This document shows positions 19,004-28,031 of a stretch of 64,000 nucleotides of DNA, in pieces; positions within the stretch are counted from its first letter, which is position 1; every line of letters starts with the position of its first letter. The position numbers and the translations under genes were made by a program. This stretch comes from Variovorax sp. RA8. Lineage in GTDB: Bacteria > Pseudomonadota > Gammaproteobacteria > Burkholderiales > Burkholderiaceae_C. The notes beneath the pieces are model-generated. The model ran no database searches and had not been told where the DNA came from. It saw nothing but the letters and a program-made list of their open reading frames with translations. Location: the NCBI RefSeq assembly GCF_901827175.1, contig NZ_LR594662.1:4774001-4838000 (forward strand), read 5' to 3'.

Positions 19004-19324
19004 ATGACTCGTTCGGACCTTGTTGAAGAATTAGCTGCCCGCTTCGCGCAACTCACGCACCGCGATGCCGAATACGCCGTCAAGACCATTCTTGACGCGA
19101 TGAGCGACGCGCTGGTGCGCGGTCACCGCATCGAGATCCGCGGCTTCGGCAGCTTCACGGTGAACCGGCGTCCGCCACGCATCGGACGCAATCCGCGTTC
19201 GGGCGAAAGCGTGCAGATCCCCGAGAAGCGCGTGCCGCATTTCAAGCCGGGCAAGGCCCTGCGCGAAGCGGTCGATGCGCGCACCGCGGAGCTGGATGCC
19301 GAGCAGCGTCGGCGCGAAGGCTGA
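19004..19324 (+). CDS. ihfB: Integration host factor subunit beta
   Basis: A 106-residue HU/IHF-family DNA-bending protein. The beta-arm region '[10 protein letters not shown]' to 'IGRNPRSGE', with the intercalating Pro in NPRSG, and the closing [10 protein letters not shown] match IHF-beta rather than HU. IHF bends DNA at specific sites in replication, recombination and sigma-54 promoters. The rpsA-ihfB-lapA-lapB order is conserved across proteobacteria. Confidence 0.95.
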   Translation: MTRSDLVEELAARFAQLTHRDAEYAVKTILDAMSDALVRGHRIEIRGFGSFTVNRRPPRIGRNPRSGESVQIPEKRVPHFKPGKALREAVDARTAELDAEQRRREG

Positions 19325-19356
19325 AGCATAGAATTCCCCCGCCAACGGGGACGCGC

Positions 19357-19674
19357 ATGAAATATCTCCTGTGGCTGCTCAAGGCAGCCATTTTTTTTAC
19401 CCTCTTCGCTTTCGCGCTGAACAACCAGCACGACGCCACTGTCTACTTCTTCTTCGGCACCTCCTGGCGCGCCCCGCTGGTGCTGGTGGTGCTCGCCGCC
19501 TTTGCCGGCGGGCTGGTAGTGGGCGCACTCGGCATGCTGCCGGGCTGGTGGAAGCACCGTAGCGCAGCCGCTCAGCTGCCCGGCGCTGCCGCCCCTGCTG
19601 CCGCGACAAACGGCGCGCCCACGCCACCGGCTGCCACGACCGACCTGCCCGCCGTACGCCAACATGGACTTTGA
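19357..19674 (+). CDS. lapA: Lipopolysaccharide assembly protein LapA
   Basis: A 105-residue inner-membrane protein with two transmembrane helices (about 5-22 and 38-62) flanking 'NNQHDATVYFFF', the LapA (DUF1049) signature, and an Ala/Pro-rich cytoplasmic tail. LapA works with LapB to control LPS synthesis through LpxC turnover in E. coli; the role here is inferred. It overlaps lapB by 11 bases. Confidence 0.88.
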   Translation: MKYLLWLLKAAIFFTLFAFALNNQHDATVYFFFGTSWRAPLVLVVLAAFAGGLVVGALGMLPGWWKHRSAAAQLPGAAAPAAATNGAPTPPAATTDLPAVRQHGL

Positions 19675-20848
19675 CTTCAGCTGGCTGCTGCTTGGCCTGC
19701 CGCTCGCATTCGTCCTGGGCTGGCTCGCCTCGCGCTTCGACCTTAGGCAGCTGCGCATCGAGAACCGCCAGGCGCCCAAGGCCTACTTCCGCGGCCTCAA
19801 CTTCCTGCTCAACGAGCAGCAGGACCAGGCCATCGACGCCTTCATCGAGGCCGTGCAGAACGACCCCGACACTCAGGAGCTGCACTTCGCGCTCGGCAAC
19901 CTGTTCCGCCGCCGCGGCGAATACCAGCGCGCGGTGCGCGTGCACGAGCACCTGCTGGGCCGGGGCGACCTGAGCCGAGCCGATCGCGACCGCGCGCAGC
20001 ACGCGCTGGCGCAGGACTTCCTGCGCGCCGGACTGCTCGACCGTGCCGAGGCCGCGCTGCAGAAGCTCGAGGGCACCCGCTACGAGAACGAGGCCCGGCT
20101 CGCGCTGCTTGCCATCTACGAGCGCTCGCGCGAATGGACGCAGGCCGCAGCCGTTGCGCACAAGCTCGACGAGGCCGAACAGGCCAGCTACAGCGTGCGC
20201 CGTGCGCACCACCTCTGCGAGCAGGCCGCCGAGCAGGTGGCTGCCGGAGACGCCCAGGGGGCGGCCCGGCTGCTGGAACAGGCGGTCGCGCTCGCGCCAC
20301 AGGCGCCGCGCCCGGCCATCGACACCGCCGCGCTGCAGCTGCGCAACGGCGATGCGGCCGGCGCCTACAACACACTCGCCGCCCTGTGCGAGACCGCGCC
20401 GCTGGCACTGCCGCTCTACGCCACGATGCTCCAGCAGGCCGCGGTCGCATCGCAGCGCGGTGGCGAGGCGCTGCTCATGCTGCAGCGCCGCTATGCAGAC
20501 TCGCCTTCCATCGACGTACTCGAAGCCATCATGGCGCTGGGCGGCACCCCAGTGCTGCCCGACGATATCGCAGCGGAAGCCTCGGCGCCCCCCGAGCCGC
20601 GCGACGGCTACATCGCCCACCTGAGCCATCAACCCTCGCTGGTGGCGGCCGCGCGCTGGCTGGCCGGCGAGCGCTTCGCGCATGAGCAGTACCGCCAGCC
20701 CGTGCAGCGGGCTCTGGACCAGGCCGCGCGGCCGCTGATGCGCTACCGCTGCGCCGCGTGCGGCTTCGAGGCGCACCAGCATTTCTGGCATTGCCCGGGC
20801 TGCCAAGCCTGGGACAGCTATCCGCCGCGGCGCGTGGAAGAGCTCTGA
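19664..20848 (+). CDS. lapB: Lipopolysaccharide assembly protein LapB
   Basis: A 394-residue protein (E. coli LapB/YciM has 389). It has an N-terminal membrane anchor (about 5-22), a series of TPR repeats starting with 'YFRGLNFLLNEQQDQAIDAFIEAV', and a C-terminal rubredoxin-like metal knot CAACGF...CPGC that binds the TPRs. LapB is the adaptor that directs LpxC to FtsH, balancing LPS against phospholipid. The gene is coupled to lapA by overlap. Confidence 0.93.
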   Translation: MDFDFSWLLLGLPLAFVLGWLASRFDLRQLRIENRQAPKAYFRGLNFLLNEQQDQAIDAFIEAVQNDPDTQELHFALGNLFRRRGEYQRAVRVHEHLLGRGDLSRADRDRAQHALAQDFLRAGLLDRAEAALQKLEGTRYENEARLALLAIYERSREWTQAAAVAHKLDEAEQASYSVRRAHHLCEQAAEQVAAGDAQGAARLLEQAVALAPQAPRPAIDTAALQLRNGDAAGAYNTLAALCETAPLALPLYATMLQQAAVASQRGGEALLMLQRRYADSPSIDVLEAIMALGGTPVLPDDIAAEASAPPEPRDGYIAHLSHQPSLVAAARWLAGERFAHEQYRQPVQRALDQAARPLMRYRCAACGFEAHQHFWHCPGCQAWDSYPPRRVEEL

Positions 20849-20904
20849 AATCCCTCAAATTGTCGCAACTTCAACAACGTTCGCGATCTTCTCGTTCAAA
20901 TCCA

Positions 20905-20929
20905 CGCCGCATGCGATCCGCATGCGGCG
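20905..20929. repeat. Perfect inverted repeat between lapB and the ComEA-like gene
   Basis: CGCCGCATGCG-ATC-CGCATGCGGCG is an 11-bp perfect palindrome with a 3-base loop, 57 bases past lapB. No T-run follows, so it is not a classic terminator. It could be a 3'-end stabiliser of the lapAB mRNA or a DNA-level site. Confidence 0.6.
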
Positions 20930-20977
20930 GGGCGCAAGGAGCGTCTCTTTCACAACGTTGACAGGGAAATTTCAAGA

Positions 20978-21334
20978 ATGTTGAAGAAGATTCTGGCCAT
21001 CATGGCCATGCTGTTTGCCGCTGCCTCGTGGGCGGCTGTCGATGCCAACAAGGCAAGCGATGCGGAGCTCGATGCCGTCAGGGGCGTAGGTCCTTCGCTC
21101 TCCAAGCGCATCATCGACGAGCGGAAGAAGGGTGGAGACTTCAAGGACTGGCCCGACCTCATGAGCCGGGTCAAGGGCGTCAAGGAAAAGGCGGCTGCCA
21201 AGCTGTCGGCCGAGGGCCTGACGGTCAACGGCCAAAGCTTCGGTGGCTCGGCGCCAGCGACCAAGGTCGCCAAGGCGGAGTCCAAGAAGGACAAGGCCGA
21301 GGGCACGGCAAAGAAAGCCGAGCAAAAGCCCTGA
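20978..21334 (+). CDS. ComEA-like helix-hairpin-helix protein
   Basis: A 118-residue protein with a signal peptide (about 1-19, SWA-AV) and one ComEA-type double helix-hairpin-helix domain ('VDANKASDAELDAVRGVG', 'RIIDERKKGGDFKDW'), then a Lys-rich tail. Such proteins bind double-stranded DNA in the periplasm during natural transformation. Single-gene ComEA homologues are widespread in betaproteobacteria, so competence is possible but not shown. A strong terminator follows. Confidence 0.8.
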   Translation: MLKKILAIMAMLFAAASWAAVDANKASDAELDAVRGVGPSLSKRIIDERKKGGDFKDWPDLMSRVKGVKEKAAAKLSAEGLTVNGQSFGGSAPATKVAKAESKKDKAEGTAKKAEQKP

Positions 21335-21370
21335 GCACCCCGCATGCGGCCACGCCGCATCGCCAACCGA

Positions 21371-21396
21371 AAGCCGCCCGCTTGGGCGGCTTTTTT
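21371..21396 (+). terminator. Intrinsic terminator after the ComEA-like gene
   Basis: AAGCCGCCC-GCTT-GGGCGGCTT followed by TTTT is a textbook rho-independent terminator, ending the transcript about 40 bases past the stop. Confidence 0.92.
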
Positions 21397-21512
21397 GCGA
21401 GCACCCCCAGTACGCGTCAGACGACACCCTCACGGGAAAGCCCCACGCGGTGGCCCGATATTTGCACGTATGCTCCTCGACGCCCTTCCCATCCGTACGT
21501 TCTGGAGAGCCC

Positions 21513-22481
21513 ATGATTCACAAGTTCGGCATCGCCCTCGCCAGCCTCGCCCTTGGCGCGGCAGCCTTCGCGCAAACCAAGTGGGACCTGCCCACCGCCT
21601 ATCCGGCCGCCAACTTCCACACCGAGAACATCACCCAGTTCGCGAGCGACGTCGACAAGGCGACTGGCGGCAAGCTCAAGATCACCGTTCATGCGAACGC
21701 CGCCCTGTTCAAGGCGCCGGAGATCAAGCGTGCCGTGCAGGGCGGACAAGCGCAGATGGGCGAGATCCTGCTCGTCAACTACCAGAACGAGTGGCAGATC
21801 TTCGGCACCGACGGCATCCCTTTCCTGGCCGACAGCTACGACGCCGCCTGGAAGCTCTACCAAGCCCAGAAACCGACGCTCGAAAAGAAGCTGGCCGAGC
21901 AGGGGATGATGCTGCTCTACGCGGTGGCCTGGCCGCCGCAGGGCATCTTCGTGAAAAAGGAGATCGCGTCCGCTGCCGACCTCAAGGGCGTGAAGTGGCG
22001 CGCCTACAGCCCTGCCACGGCGCGCATCGGCGAACTGGTGGGCGCCCAGCCGGTCACGGTGCAGCAGGCCGAGTTGTCGCAGGCCATGGCCACCGGCGTG
22101 ATCGAGTCCTACATGTCCTCGGGTTCGACCGGCTACGACACCAAGACCTACGAGTACATCAAGAACTTCTATGACACCCAGGCCTGGCTTCCCAAGAATG
22201 CGGTCCTGGTGAACAAGAAAGCCTTCGACGCGCTCGACAAGGCCACCCAGGACGGACTGCTGAAGGCCGGTGCCGAGGCCGAGAAGCGCGGCTGGGAAAT
22301 CTCCAAGAAGAAGAACGTCGAATACCTGGAGCTGCTCAAGAAGAACGGCATGGCGATCCATCCGCCATCTGCGCAGCTCAAGAGCGACATGAAGAAGGTC
22401 GGCGACACCATGATCAAGGAATGGCTGGACAAGGCCGGCCCCGAAGGCCAGGCGGTGGTCGACGCCTACAAGAAGATGTAG
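21513..22481 (+). CDS. dctP: TRAP transporter substrate-binding protein (DctP family)
   Basis: A 322-residue periplasmic binding protein with a signal peptide (about 1-20, AFA-QT). The 'KWDLPTAYPAANFHTENITQ' start and 'GVKWRAYSPATARI', holding the Arg that usually pairs with the ligand carboxylate, are DctP features. TRAP systems import organic acids using a sodium gradient. The ligand is not predictable here. The ATG at the conserved signal peptide was chosen over the longer open frame. It is first in a dctPQM operon. Confidence 0.9.
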   Translation: MIHKFGIALASLALGAAAFAQTKWDLPTAYPAANFHTENITQFASDVDKATGGKLKITVHANAALFKAPEIKRAVQGGQAQMGEILLVNYQNEWQIFGTDGIPFLADSYDAAWKLYQAQKPTLEKKLAEQGMMLLYAVAWPPQGIFVKKEIASAADLKGVKWRAYSPATARIGELVGAQPVTVQQAELSQAMATGVIESYMSSGSTGYDTKTYEYIKNFYDTQAWLPKNAVLVNKKAFDALDKATQDGLLKAGAEAEKRGWEISKKKNVEYLELLKKNGMAIHPPSAQLKSDMKKVGDTMIKEWLDKAGPEGQAVVDAYKKM

Positions 22482-22487
22482 GCGCGC

Positions 22488-23006
22488 GTGACCCGGATGC
22501 GCAAGACGCTCGATTTCGTCTACGACAGCGCCGCCGCCCTGGCGGCGCTTTTCATGATCGGCCTGCTGGTGGCCGTGCTGCTGTCCATCGTCGGTCGCCA
22601 GTTGCACTTCAACATTCCGGGGCTCGACGCCTACGCCGGCTACATGATGGCAGGCGCCGGCTTCCTGGCGCTGGCCCATACGCTCAAGCGCGGCGAGCAC
22701 ATCCGTGTCACGCTGGTACTGGGCAGGCTGCACGGCGGATCAAGGCGTTGGCTGGAGCGCTGGGCGACGGGAGCTGCGGCGCTGCTGGCAGCGCTCTTCG
22801 CCTTCTACAGCGTACGTCTCGCATGGCAATCGCATGCCTACAACGACATCTCGACCGGCAACGACGCGACACCGCTGTGGCTGCCGCAGCTGAGCATGGC
22901 CGCCGGCGCGCTGGTCTTCGCCATTGCCGCAGTCGACGAATTCCTGATCGAGTGGCGCGGCAGGCCGATCAAAGACGAGACCGCCGAGGCCCTCCGCCAT
23001 GAGTGA
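22488..23006 (+). CDS. dctQ: TRAP transporter small membrane subunit (DctQ family)
   Basis: A 172-residue protein with four predicted transmembrane helices. The hallmarks 'VGRQLHFNIPGLDAYAGYMM' and 'AHTLKRGEHIRVTL' are typical of DctQ, which links the binding protein to DctM. The start is GTG six bases after dctP; an ATG three codons later is also possible. It overlaps dctM by eight bases. Confidence 0.88.
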   Translation: MTRMRKTLDFVYDSAAALAALFMIGLLVAVLLSIVGRQLHFNIPGLDAYAGYMMAGAGFLALAHTLKRGEHIRVTLVLGRLHGGSRRWLERWATGAAALLAALFAFYSVRLAWQSHAYNDISTGNDATPLWLPQLSMAAGALVFAIAAVDEFLIEWRGRPIKDETAEALRHE

Positions 23007-24300
23007 CATTGCCGTCGCCGGGTTGCTGATCGCCACCCTTTTCCTCATTCTCGGCAGCGGCGTCTGGATCGGCCTCACCCTTTCGGGCGTCGCATGGATC
23101 GGCATGCAGCTGTTCTCTGCCCGGCCCGCGGGCGACGCGATGGCCGTGACCATCTGGGGCTCGGCCTCCGGCTGGACGCTCACCGCCCTGCCCCTGTTTC
23201 TCTGGATGGGCGAAGTACTCTTCCGCACCCGTTTGTCGCAAGACATGTTCAAGGGTCTGGCGCCGTGGATGCAGCGGCTGCCCGGCCGGCTGCTGCACAC
23301 CAACGTGGCAGGCTGCGCGGTGTTCGCCGCCGTCTCCGGCTCGAGTGCCGCCACCTGCGCAACCATCGGCAAGATGACGCTCCCGGAGCTCAAGCGCCGT
23401 GGCTACCCGGAAGACATGGTGATCGGCACGCTGGCCGGGGCCGGCACCTTGGGCCTGCTCATCCCGCCCTCGATCATCATGATCGTCTACGGCGTGAGCG
23501 CCGACGTGTCGATCGCCAAGCTCTTCATCGCAGGGGTGGTGCCGGGCATCCTGCTGGCCGTGCTGTTCTCGGGCTATATCGCTGTGTGGGCGCTGATGAA
23601 TCCGCATCGCGTTCCGCCGCCCGATCCGCCGATGAGCTTCGTGCAGAAGCTGCGTGCATCGCGGAGCCTGATCCCGGTCGCAGTGCTGATCCTCGCGGTG
23701 CTGGGCTCGATCTACGCAGGCATCGCCACCGCCACCGAAGCTGCTGCTGTCGGCGTCGTGGGGGCGCTGGTGATCTCGGCGGCGCAGGGCTCGCTCAACT
23801 GGCAGACCTTCAAGGACTCGCTGCTGGGCGCCACGCGCCTGTACTGCATGATGGCGCTGATCCTCGCCGGCGCCGCTTTCCTCACCCTCGCCATGGGCTA
23901 CATCGGTCTGCCGCGCCACCTTGCCGAATGGATCGGCTCGCTCGGCCTGTCGAAGTTCCAACTGGTGGTGATGCTGGCGGTGTTCTACATCGTGCTCGGC
24001 TGCTTCCTTGACGGCATCTCGATGGTCGTGCTCACCATGGGCGTGGTCATGCCGACGGTGCTGGCCGCAGGCATCGATCCCCTGTGGTTCGGCATCTTCG
24101 TCGTGCTGGTGGTCGAGATGGCGCAGATCACGCCGCCGGTGGGATTCAACCTCTTCGTGCTGCAAGGCATGACGGGCAAGGACCTGCTCTACATCGCACG
24201 GGTGACCCTGCCGATGTTCGCGCTGATGGTGGCGGCGGTGCTGATCATCTACTTCGCCCCCGACCTCGTGACCTGGCTGCCGCGGCAAATGGCGCCCTGA
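22999..24300 (+). CDS. dctM: TRAP transporter large permease subunit (DctM family)
   Basis: A 433-residue membrane protein with about 12 helices, the sodium-coupled channel subunit of the TRAP transporter. '[23 protein letters not shown]' and '[15 protein letters not shown]' are the two pseudo-symmetric DctM signatures. The length is typical. It is the last gene of the dctPQM operon; crcB begins 20 bases later and may be read through. Confidence 0.92.
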   Translation: MSDIAVAGLLIATLFLILGSGVWIGLTLSGVAWIGMQLFSARPAGDAMAVTIWGSASGWTLTALPLFLWMGEVLFRTRLSQDMFKGLAPWMQRLPGRLLHTNVAGCAVFAAVSGSSAATCATIGKMTLPELKRRGYPEDMVIGTLAGAGTLGLLIPPSIIMIVYGVSADVSIAKLFIAGVVPGILLAVLFSGYIAVWALMNPHRVPPPDPPMSFVQKLRASRSLIPVAVLILAVLGSIYAGIATATEAAAVGVVGALVISAAQGSLNWQTFKDSLLGATRLYCMMALILAGAAFLTLAMGYIGLPRHLAEWIGSLGLSKFQLVVMLAVFYIVLGCFLDGISMVVLTMGVVMPTVLAAGIDPLWFGIFVVLVVEMAQITPPVGFNLFVLQGMTGKDLLYIARVTLPMFALMVAAVLIIYFAPDLVTWLPRQMAP

Positions 24301-24320
24301 GAGCGGGGATACTTCCGCGC

Positions 24321-24695
24321 ATGCTGCTTCATGTCCTCGCCATCTGCGCCGGCGCCTCGATCGGCGCGCTGGCCCGCTGGGGCCTGGGCCTCTGGCTCAC
24401 GACTGCCGCTTTCCCCTACGGCACGCTCGCATCCAACCTGGTCGGCGGCTACCTGATCGGCATCGCGGTCGCGGTGTTCCAGACGATGCCGCAGCTCGAT
24501 CCGGCCTGGCGCCTGCTGCTCATCACCGGCTTCCTCGGCGGGCTCACCACCTTCTCCAGCTTCTCGGCCGAAGTCGTCGCGATGCTGATGAGCGAGCGCC
24601 TCGGCCTGGCGCTGGGCACCGCCGCGCTGCATGTCTGCGGCTCGCTGTTTCTCACCTGGCTCGGCATCCGCACGGTGCAGCAGTTCAGCGCCTGA
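24321..24695 (+). CDS. crcB: Fluoride ion channel CrcB (Fluc)
   Basis: A 124-residue, four-helix protein. '[13 protein letters not shown]', '[14 protein letters not shown]' and '[15 protein letters not shown]' are CrcB/Fluc motifs; the Asn and the Phe/Ser-Thr positions line the fluoride pores of the dual-topology dimer. The channel exports toxic fluoride. Only 20 bases separate it from dctM, so no room remains for a crcB fluoride riboswitch and none is visible. Confidence 0.92.
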   Translation: MLLHVLAICAGASIGALARWGLGLWLTTAAFPYGTLASNLVGGYLIGIAVAVFQTMPQLDPAWRLLLITGFLGGLTTFSSFSAEVVAMLMSERLGLALGTAALHVCGSLFLTWLGIRTVQQFSA

Positions 24696-24738
24696 TCGCA
24701 GGGGCTCGCACCAGGAGCGGTCGATAGAATCGAACGCG

Positions 24739-27678
24739 ATGCCCCTTGCCCTCCTTGTCGCACTTCCCTTCATCGCCAGTGTGATCGCGGCCCTGCTGCC
24801 GTCGAACGCGCGCAACCGGGAGTCGACACTGGCAGGCCTGGTCGCGCTGGGCTGCGCGGCGCAGGTGGCGTGGTTCTTTCCTCGCCTCGCCGCCGGCGAT
24901 GTGATTCGCGAGGAGATCCGCTGGATTCCTGCGCTGGGCCTCGACCTCGTGTTCCGCATGGACGGCTTCGCCTGGCTGTTCTGCATGCTCGTGCTCGGCA
25001 TCGGTGCACTGGTGGTGCTCTACGCGCGCTACTACATGTCGCCCTCGGATCCGGTACCGCGCTTCTTCTCCTTCTTCCTCGCCTTCATGGGGTCGATGGT
25101 GGGCGTGGTGCTCTCCGGCAACCTGATCCAGATGGTGCTGTTCTGGGAGCTCACCAGCCTTTTCTCCTTCCTGCTGATCGGCTACTGGCACCACCGGCGC
25201 GATGCGCGACGCGGCGCGCGCATGGCGCTCACGGTCACCGGCGCGGGCGGCCTGTGCCTGCTGGCCGGCGTGCTGGTGCTCGGCCGCATCGTGGGCAGCT
25301 ACGAGCTCGACGCGGTGCTGGCCTCCGGCGAGCAGATCCGCGCCAGCCGGCTCTACCCGCTGGTACTGCTGCTGGTCCTGCTCGGCGCCTTCACCAAGAG
25401 CGCGCAATTCCCCTTCCACTTCTGGCTGCCGCGCGCGATGGCGGCACCCACTCCGGTGTCGGCCTACTTGCATTCGGCCACCATGGTGAAGCTCGGCGTC
25501 TTCCTGATGGCGCGCCTGTGGCCGGTCCTCTCCGGCACCGAAGCCTGGTTCTGGCTGGTGGGCGGCGCCGGAGCCGCCACCCTGCTGCTGGGCGGCTACG
25601 TAGCCATGTTCCAGCGCGACCTCAAGGCGCTGCTCGCCTACTCGACCATCTCGCATCTCGGGCTCATCACGCTGCTGCTCGGGCTCAACAGCCCGCTCGC
25701 CGCGGTCGCGGCCGTCTTCCATGTGATGAACCACGCGACCTTCAAGGCCTCGCTCTTCATGGCGGCCGGCATCATCGATCACGAGAGCGGCACGCGCGAC
25801 ATCCGCAAGCTCAGCGGATTGCTCAAGCTCATGCCCATTACCGGCACGCTGGCCATCATCGCCAGCGCCTCGATGGCGGGCGTGCCGCTGCTCAACGGCT
25901 TCCTCTCGAAGGAAATGTTCTTCGCCGAAACCGTCTTCATCCAGGCGACGCCCTGGGTCAACCGAAGCCTGCCGGTGATCGCCACGCTGGCCGGCGTCTT
26001 CAGCGTGGCCTACTCGGCCCGCTTCGTGTTCGACGTCTTCTTCGGCCCGCTGCCCGGGCCCGAGGTGCCGAAGCAACCGCACGAGCCGCCGCACTGGATG
26101 CGCGTGCCGGCCGAGCTGCTGGTGCTGATCTGCCTCGTGGTGGGCGTGGCCCCGGCCTGGTCGGTGGGCGCCTTCCTCGCCACTGCCGCGACGCCCGTGG
26201 TCGGCGGCAAGCTGCCCCAATACAGCCTGGCGGTGTGGCACGGCTTCAACCTGCCGCTCGCAATGAGCGCCGTCGCGCTGCTCGGCGGTGTCGGGCTCTA
26301 CCTGATGCAGCGGCGGAGCCGCGCGCATGGCGCGCTCCAACACACCCCGCTGCTGCACCGCTTCGACGGTCAGCGCATCTTCGAGAACCTGATGGCCCGC
26401 CTGAGCGAGGCCGGCCGGCGCAGCCGGCGCGTGCTGGGCACGCGGCGCATGCAGATGCAGTTGCTGCTGCTGGTCGTGGTGGCGGTTGCCGGGGCCGGGG
26501 CCTCGCTGTGGCTGGCGCCAGCGACCCGCGGCGCACGCGAGCTGCTGCCCTTCTCGCCGATGTTCGCGATGACCTGGGTGATCGGCTGCACCTGCGCGCT
26601 GGCGGCTGCCTGGCAGGCCAAGTTCCACCGCCTGGCCTCGCTGATGCTGGCCTCGGGCGCGGGCCTGGTGTGCTGCACCACCTACATTTGGTTCTCGGCG
26701 CCCGACCTCGCGCTGACGCAGCTGGTGGTCGAGACCGTGACGATGGTGCTGATCCTGCTCGGCCTGCGCTGGCTGCCGATGCGCACCGCCAAACCGCAGC
26801 CGATGCGCGCGCGCCTCAGGCCGTGGGGGCGACGCGGGCGCGACCTCCTGGTGGCGGCCGCCGCGGGCGGCGGCATGGCTGCGCTCGCCTGGACAATGAT
26901 GACCCGGACCTTCCCGCAGAGCATCTCGCCCTTCTTCCTCGAGCACGCGCTGTCCGAAGGCGGCGGCACCAACGTGGTCAACGTGATGCTGGTCGATTTC
27001 CGCGGCTTCGACACCTTCGGCGAGATCACGGTGCTCGGCATCGTGTCGCTGACGGTCTATGCGCTGCTGCGGCGCTTCCGCCCCGCGCCCGAATCGATGG
27101 CCCTGCCCGTGCAGCAGCGGGCCCAAGCCGACGACGGCAGCAGCGACCTGCTGAACCCGCGCCGCGCCCCGGACACCGCCATCGGCTACCTGATGGTGCC
27201 GGCCGTGCTGGTGCGCTTCCTGCTGCCGCTCGCGGCGCTGGTGTCGGTCTACTTCTTCATGCGCGGCCACAACCAGCCGGGCGGCGGCTTCGTCGCCGGG
27301 CTGGTGATGTCGGTGGCGCTCTTGCTGCAGTTCATCGTCTCCGGCGCCGAATGGGTGGAGGAGCACCTGCGCATCTATCCGCGCCGCTGGATCGCCGGCG
27401 GCCTGCTGCTGGCGCTGGCCACGGGCTCGGGCGCGCTGCTTTTCGGCTACCCCTTCCTCACCACGCACACCGCGCACCTGCACCTGCCGGTGCTCGGCGA
27501 CGTACACGTGCCCAGCGCGCTGTTCTTCGACATCGGCGTGTTCGCACTCGTGCTCGGCGCGACGATGCTGATCCTCACCGCGCTGGCACACCAATCGATC
27601 CGCAGCCACCGCTGGGCCGAGGAACAAGCGGAGAGGGAAGCCGAGCGCGCAACGCTCGCAGCGAAGGGCGCCGCCTGA
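24739..27678 (+). CDS. phaAB: Monovalent cation/proton antiporter, fused subunits A and B
   Basis: A 979-residue membrane protein, the large subunit of a group-2 Mrp (Pha/Mnh) antiporter. The N-terminal part is NuoL-like, with the proton-path Glu in 'FWELTSLFSFLLIGYW' and the Lys in 'HSATMVKLGVFLMAR'. A MrpB-type domain is fused at the C-terminus ('FFMRGHNQPGGGFVAGL', about residue 850). The complex exchanges Na+ or K+ for protons in pH and salt homeostasis. The ATG beginning the first helix was chosen. It leads phaAB-C-D-E-F-G, whose genes overlap by one or four bases. Confidence 0.94.
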   Translation: MPLALLVALPFIASVIAALLPSNARNRESTLAGLVALGCAAQVAWFFPRLAAGDVIREEIRWIPALGLDLVFRMDGFAWLFCMLVLGIGALVVLYARYYMSPSDPVPRFFSFFLAFMGSMVGVVLSGNLIQMVLFWELTSLFSFLLIGYWHHRRDARRGARMALTVTGAGGLCLLAGVLVLGRIVGSYELDAVLASGEQIRASRLYPLVLLLVLLGAFTKSAQFPFHFWLPRAMAAPTPVSAYLHSATMVKLGVFLMARLWPVLSGTEAWFWLVGGAGAATLLLGGYVAMFQRDLKALLAYSTISHLGLITLLLGLNSPLAAVAAVFHVMNHATFKASLFMAAGIIDHESGTRDIRKLSGLLKLMPITGTLAIIASASMAGVPLLNGFLSKEMFFAETVFIQATPWVNRSLPVIATLAGVFSVAYSARFVFDVFFGPLPGPEVPKQPHEPPHWMRVPAELLVLICLVVGVAPAWSVGAFLATAATPVVGGKLPQYSLAVWHGFNLPLAMSAVALLGGVGLYLMQRRSRAHGALQHTPLLHRFDGQRIFENLMARLSEAGRRSRRVLGTRRMQMQLLLLVVVAVAGAGASLWLAPATRGARELLPFSPMFAMTWVIGCTCALAAAWQAKFHRLASLMLASGAGLVCCTTYIWFSAPDLALTQLVVETVTMVLILLGLRWLPMRTAKPQPMRARLRPWGRRGRDLLVAAAAGGGMAALAWTMMTRTFPQSISPFFLEHALSEGGGTNVVNVMLVDFRGFDTFGEITVLGIVSLTVYALLRRFRPAPESMALPVQQRAQADDGSSDLLNPRRAPDTAIGYLMVPAVLVRFLLPLAALVSVYFFMRGHNQPGGGFVAGLVMSVALLLQFIVSGAEWVEEHLRIYPRRWIAGGLLLALATGSGALLFGYPFLTTHTAHLHLPVLGDVHVPSALFFDIGVFALVLGATMLILTALAHQSIRSHRWAEEQAEREAERATLAAKGAA

Positions 27679-28031
27679 TGGAAGCCGTGCTCGCCATCGC
27701 CATCGGCGTCCTCACCGGCTCAGGTGTCTACCTGCTGCTGCGGCCACGCACCTTCCAGGTGATCATGGGCCTCACGCTGATCTCCTACGCGGTCAACCTC
27801 TTCATCTTCAGCATGGGCCGCATCAAGGTCGACAGCGAGCCGGTGCTGGTCCCCGGCCTCGCCGCCACCCTGGCCAACACCGCCGACCCGATGCCGCAGG
27901 CGCTGGTGCTCACCGCCATCGTGATCGGCTTCGCGATGACGGCCTTGTTCCTGGTCGTGCTGCTGGCCTCGCGCGGGCTCAGCGGCACCGACCACGTGGA
28001 CGGTGAAGAAAAGAAGGAGCTCGCGGAGTGA
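27678..28031 (+). CDS. phaC: Cation/proton antiporter subunit C
   Basis: A 117-residue NuoK-like subunit with three transmembrane helices. 'GVYLLLRPRTFQVIMGLTLISYAVNLFIF' and 'DPMPQALVLTAIVIGFA' are the MrpC/PhaC signatures. It starts by a one-base overlap with phaAB (TGATG) and overlaps phaD by four bases, so subunits are made together. Confidence 0.92.
   Translation: MEAVLAIAIGVLTGSGVYLLLRPRTFQVIMGLTLISYAVNLFIFSMGRIKVDSEPVLVPGLAATLANTADPMPQALVLTAIVIGFAMTALFLVVLLASRGLSGTDHVDGEEKKELAE

Noticed and set aside
24300..24320. Fluoride riboswitch before crcB
   Set aside because: Only 20 bases separate dctM and crcB, too short for the aptamer, and none of its conserved bases are seen.
24685..27627. 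980-residue open frame antisense to phaAB
   Set aside because: Its composition (Glu/His/Gln runs) is the complement of hydrophobic helices and it has no domain.
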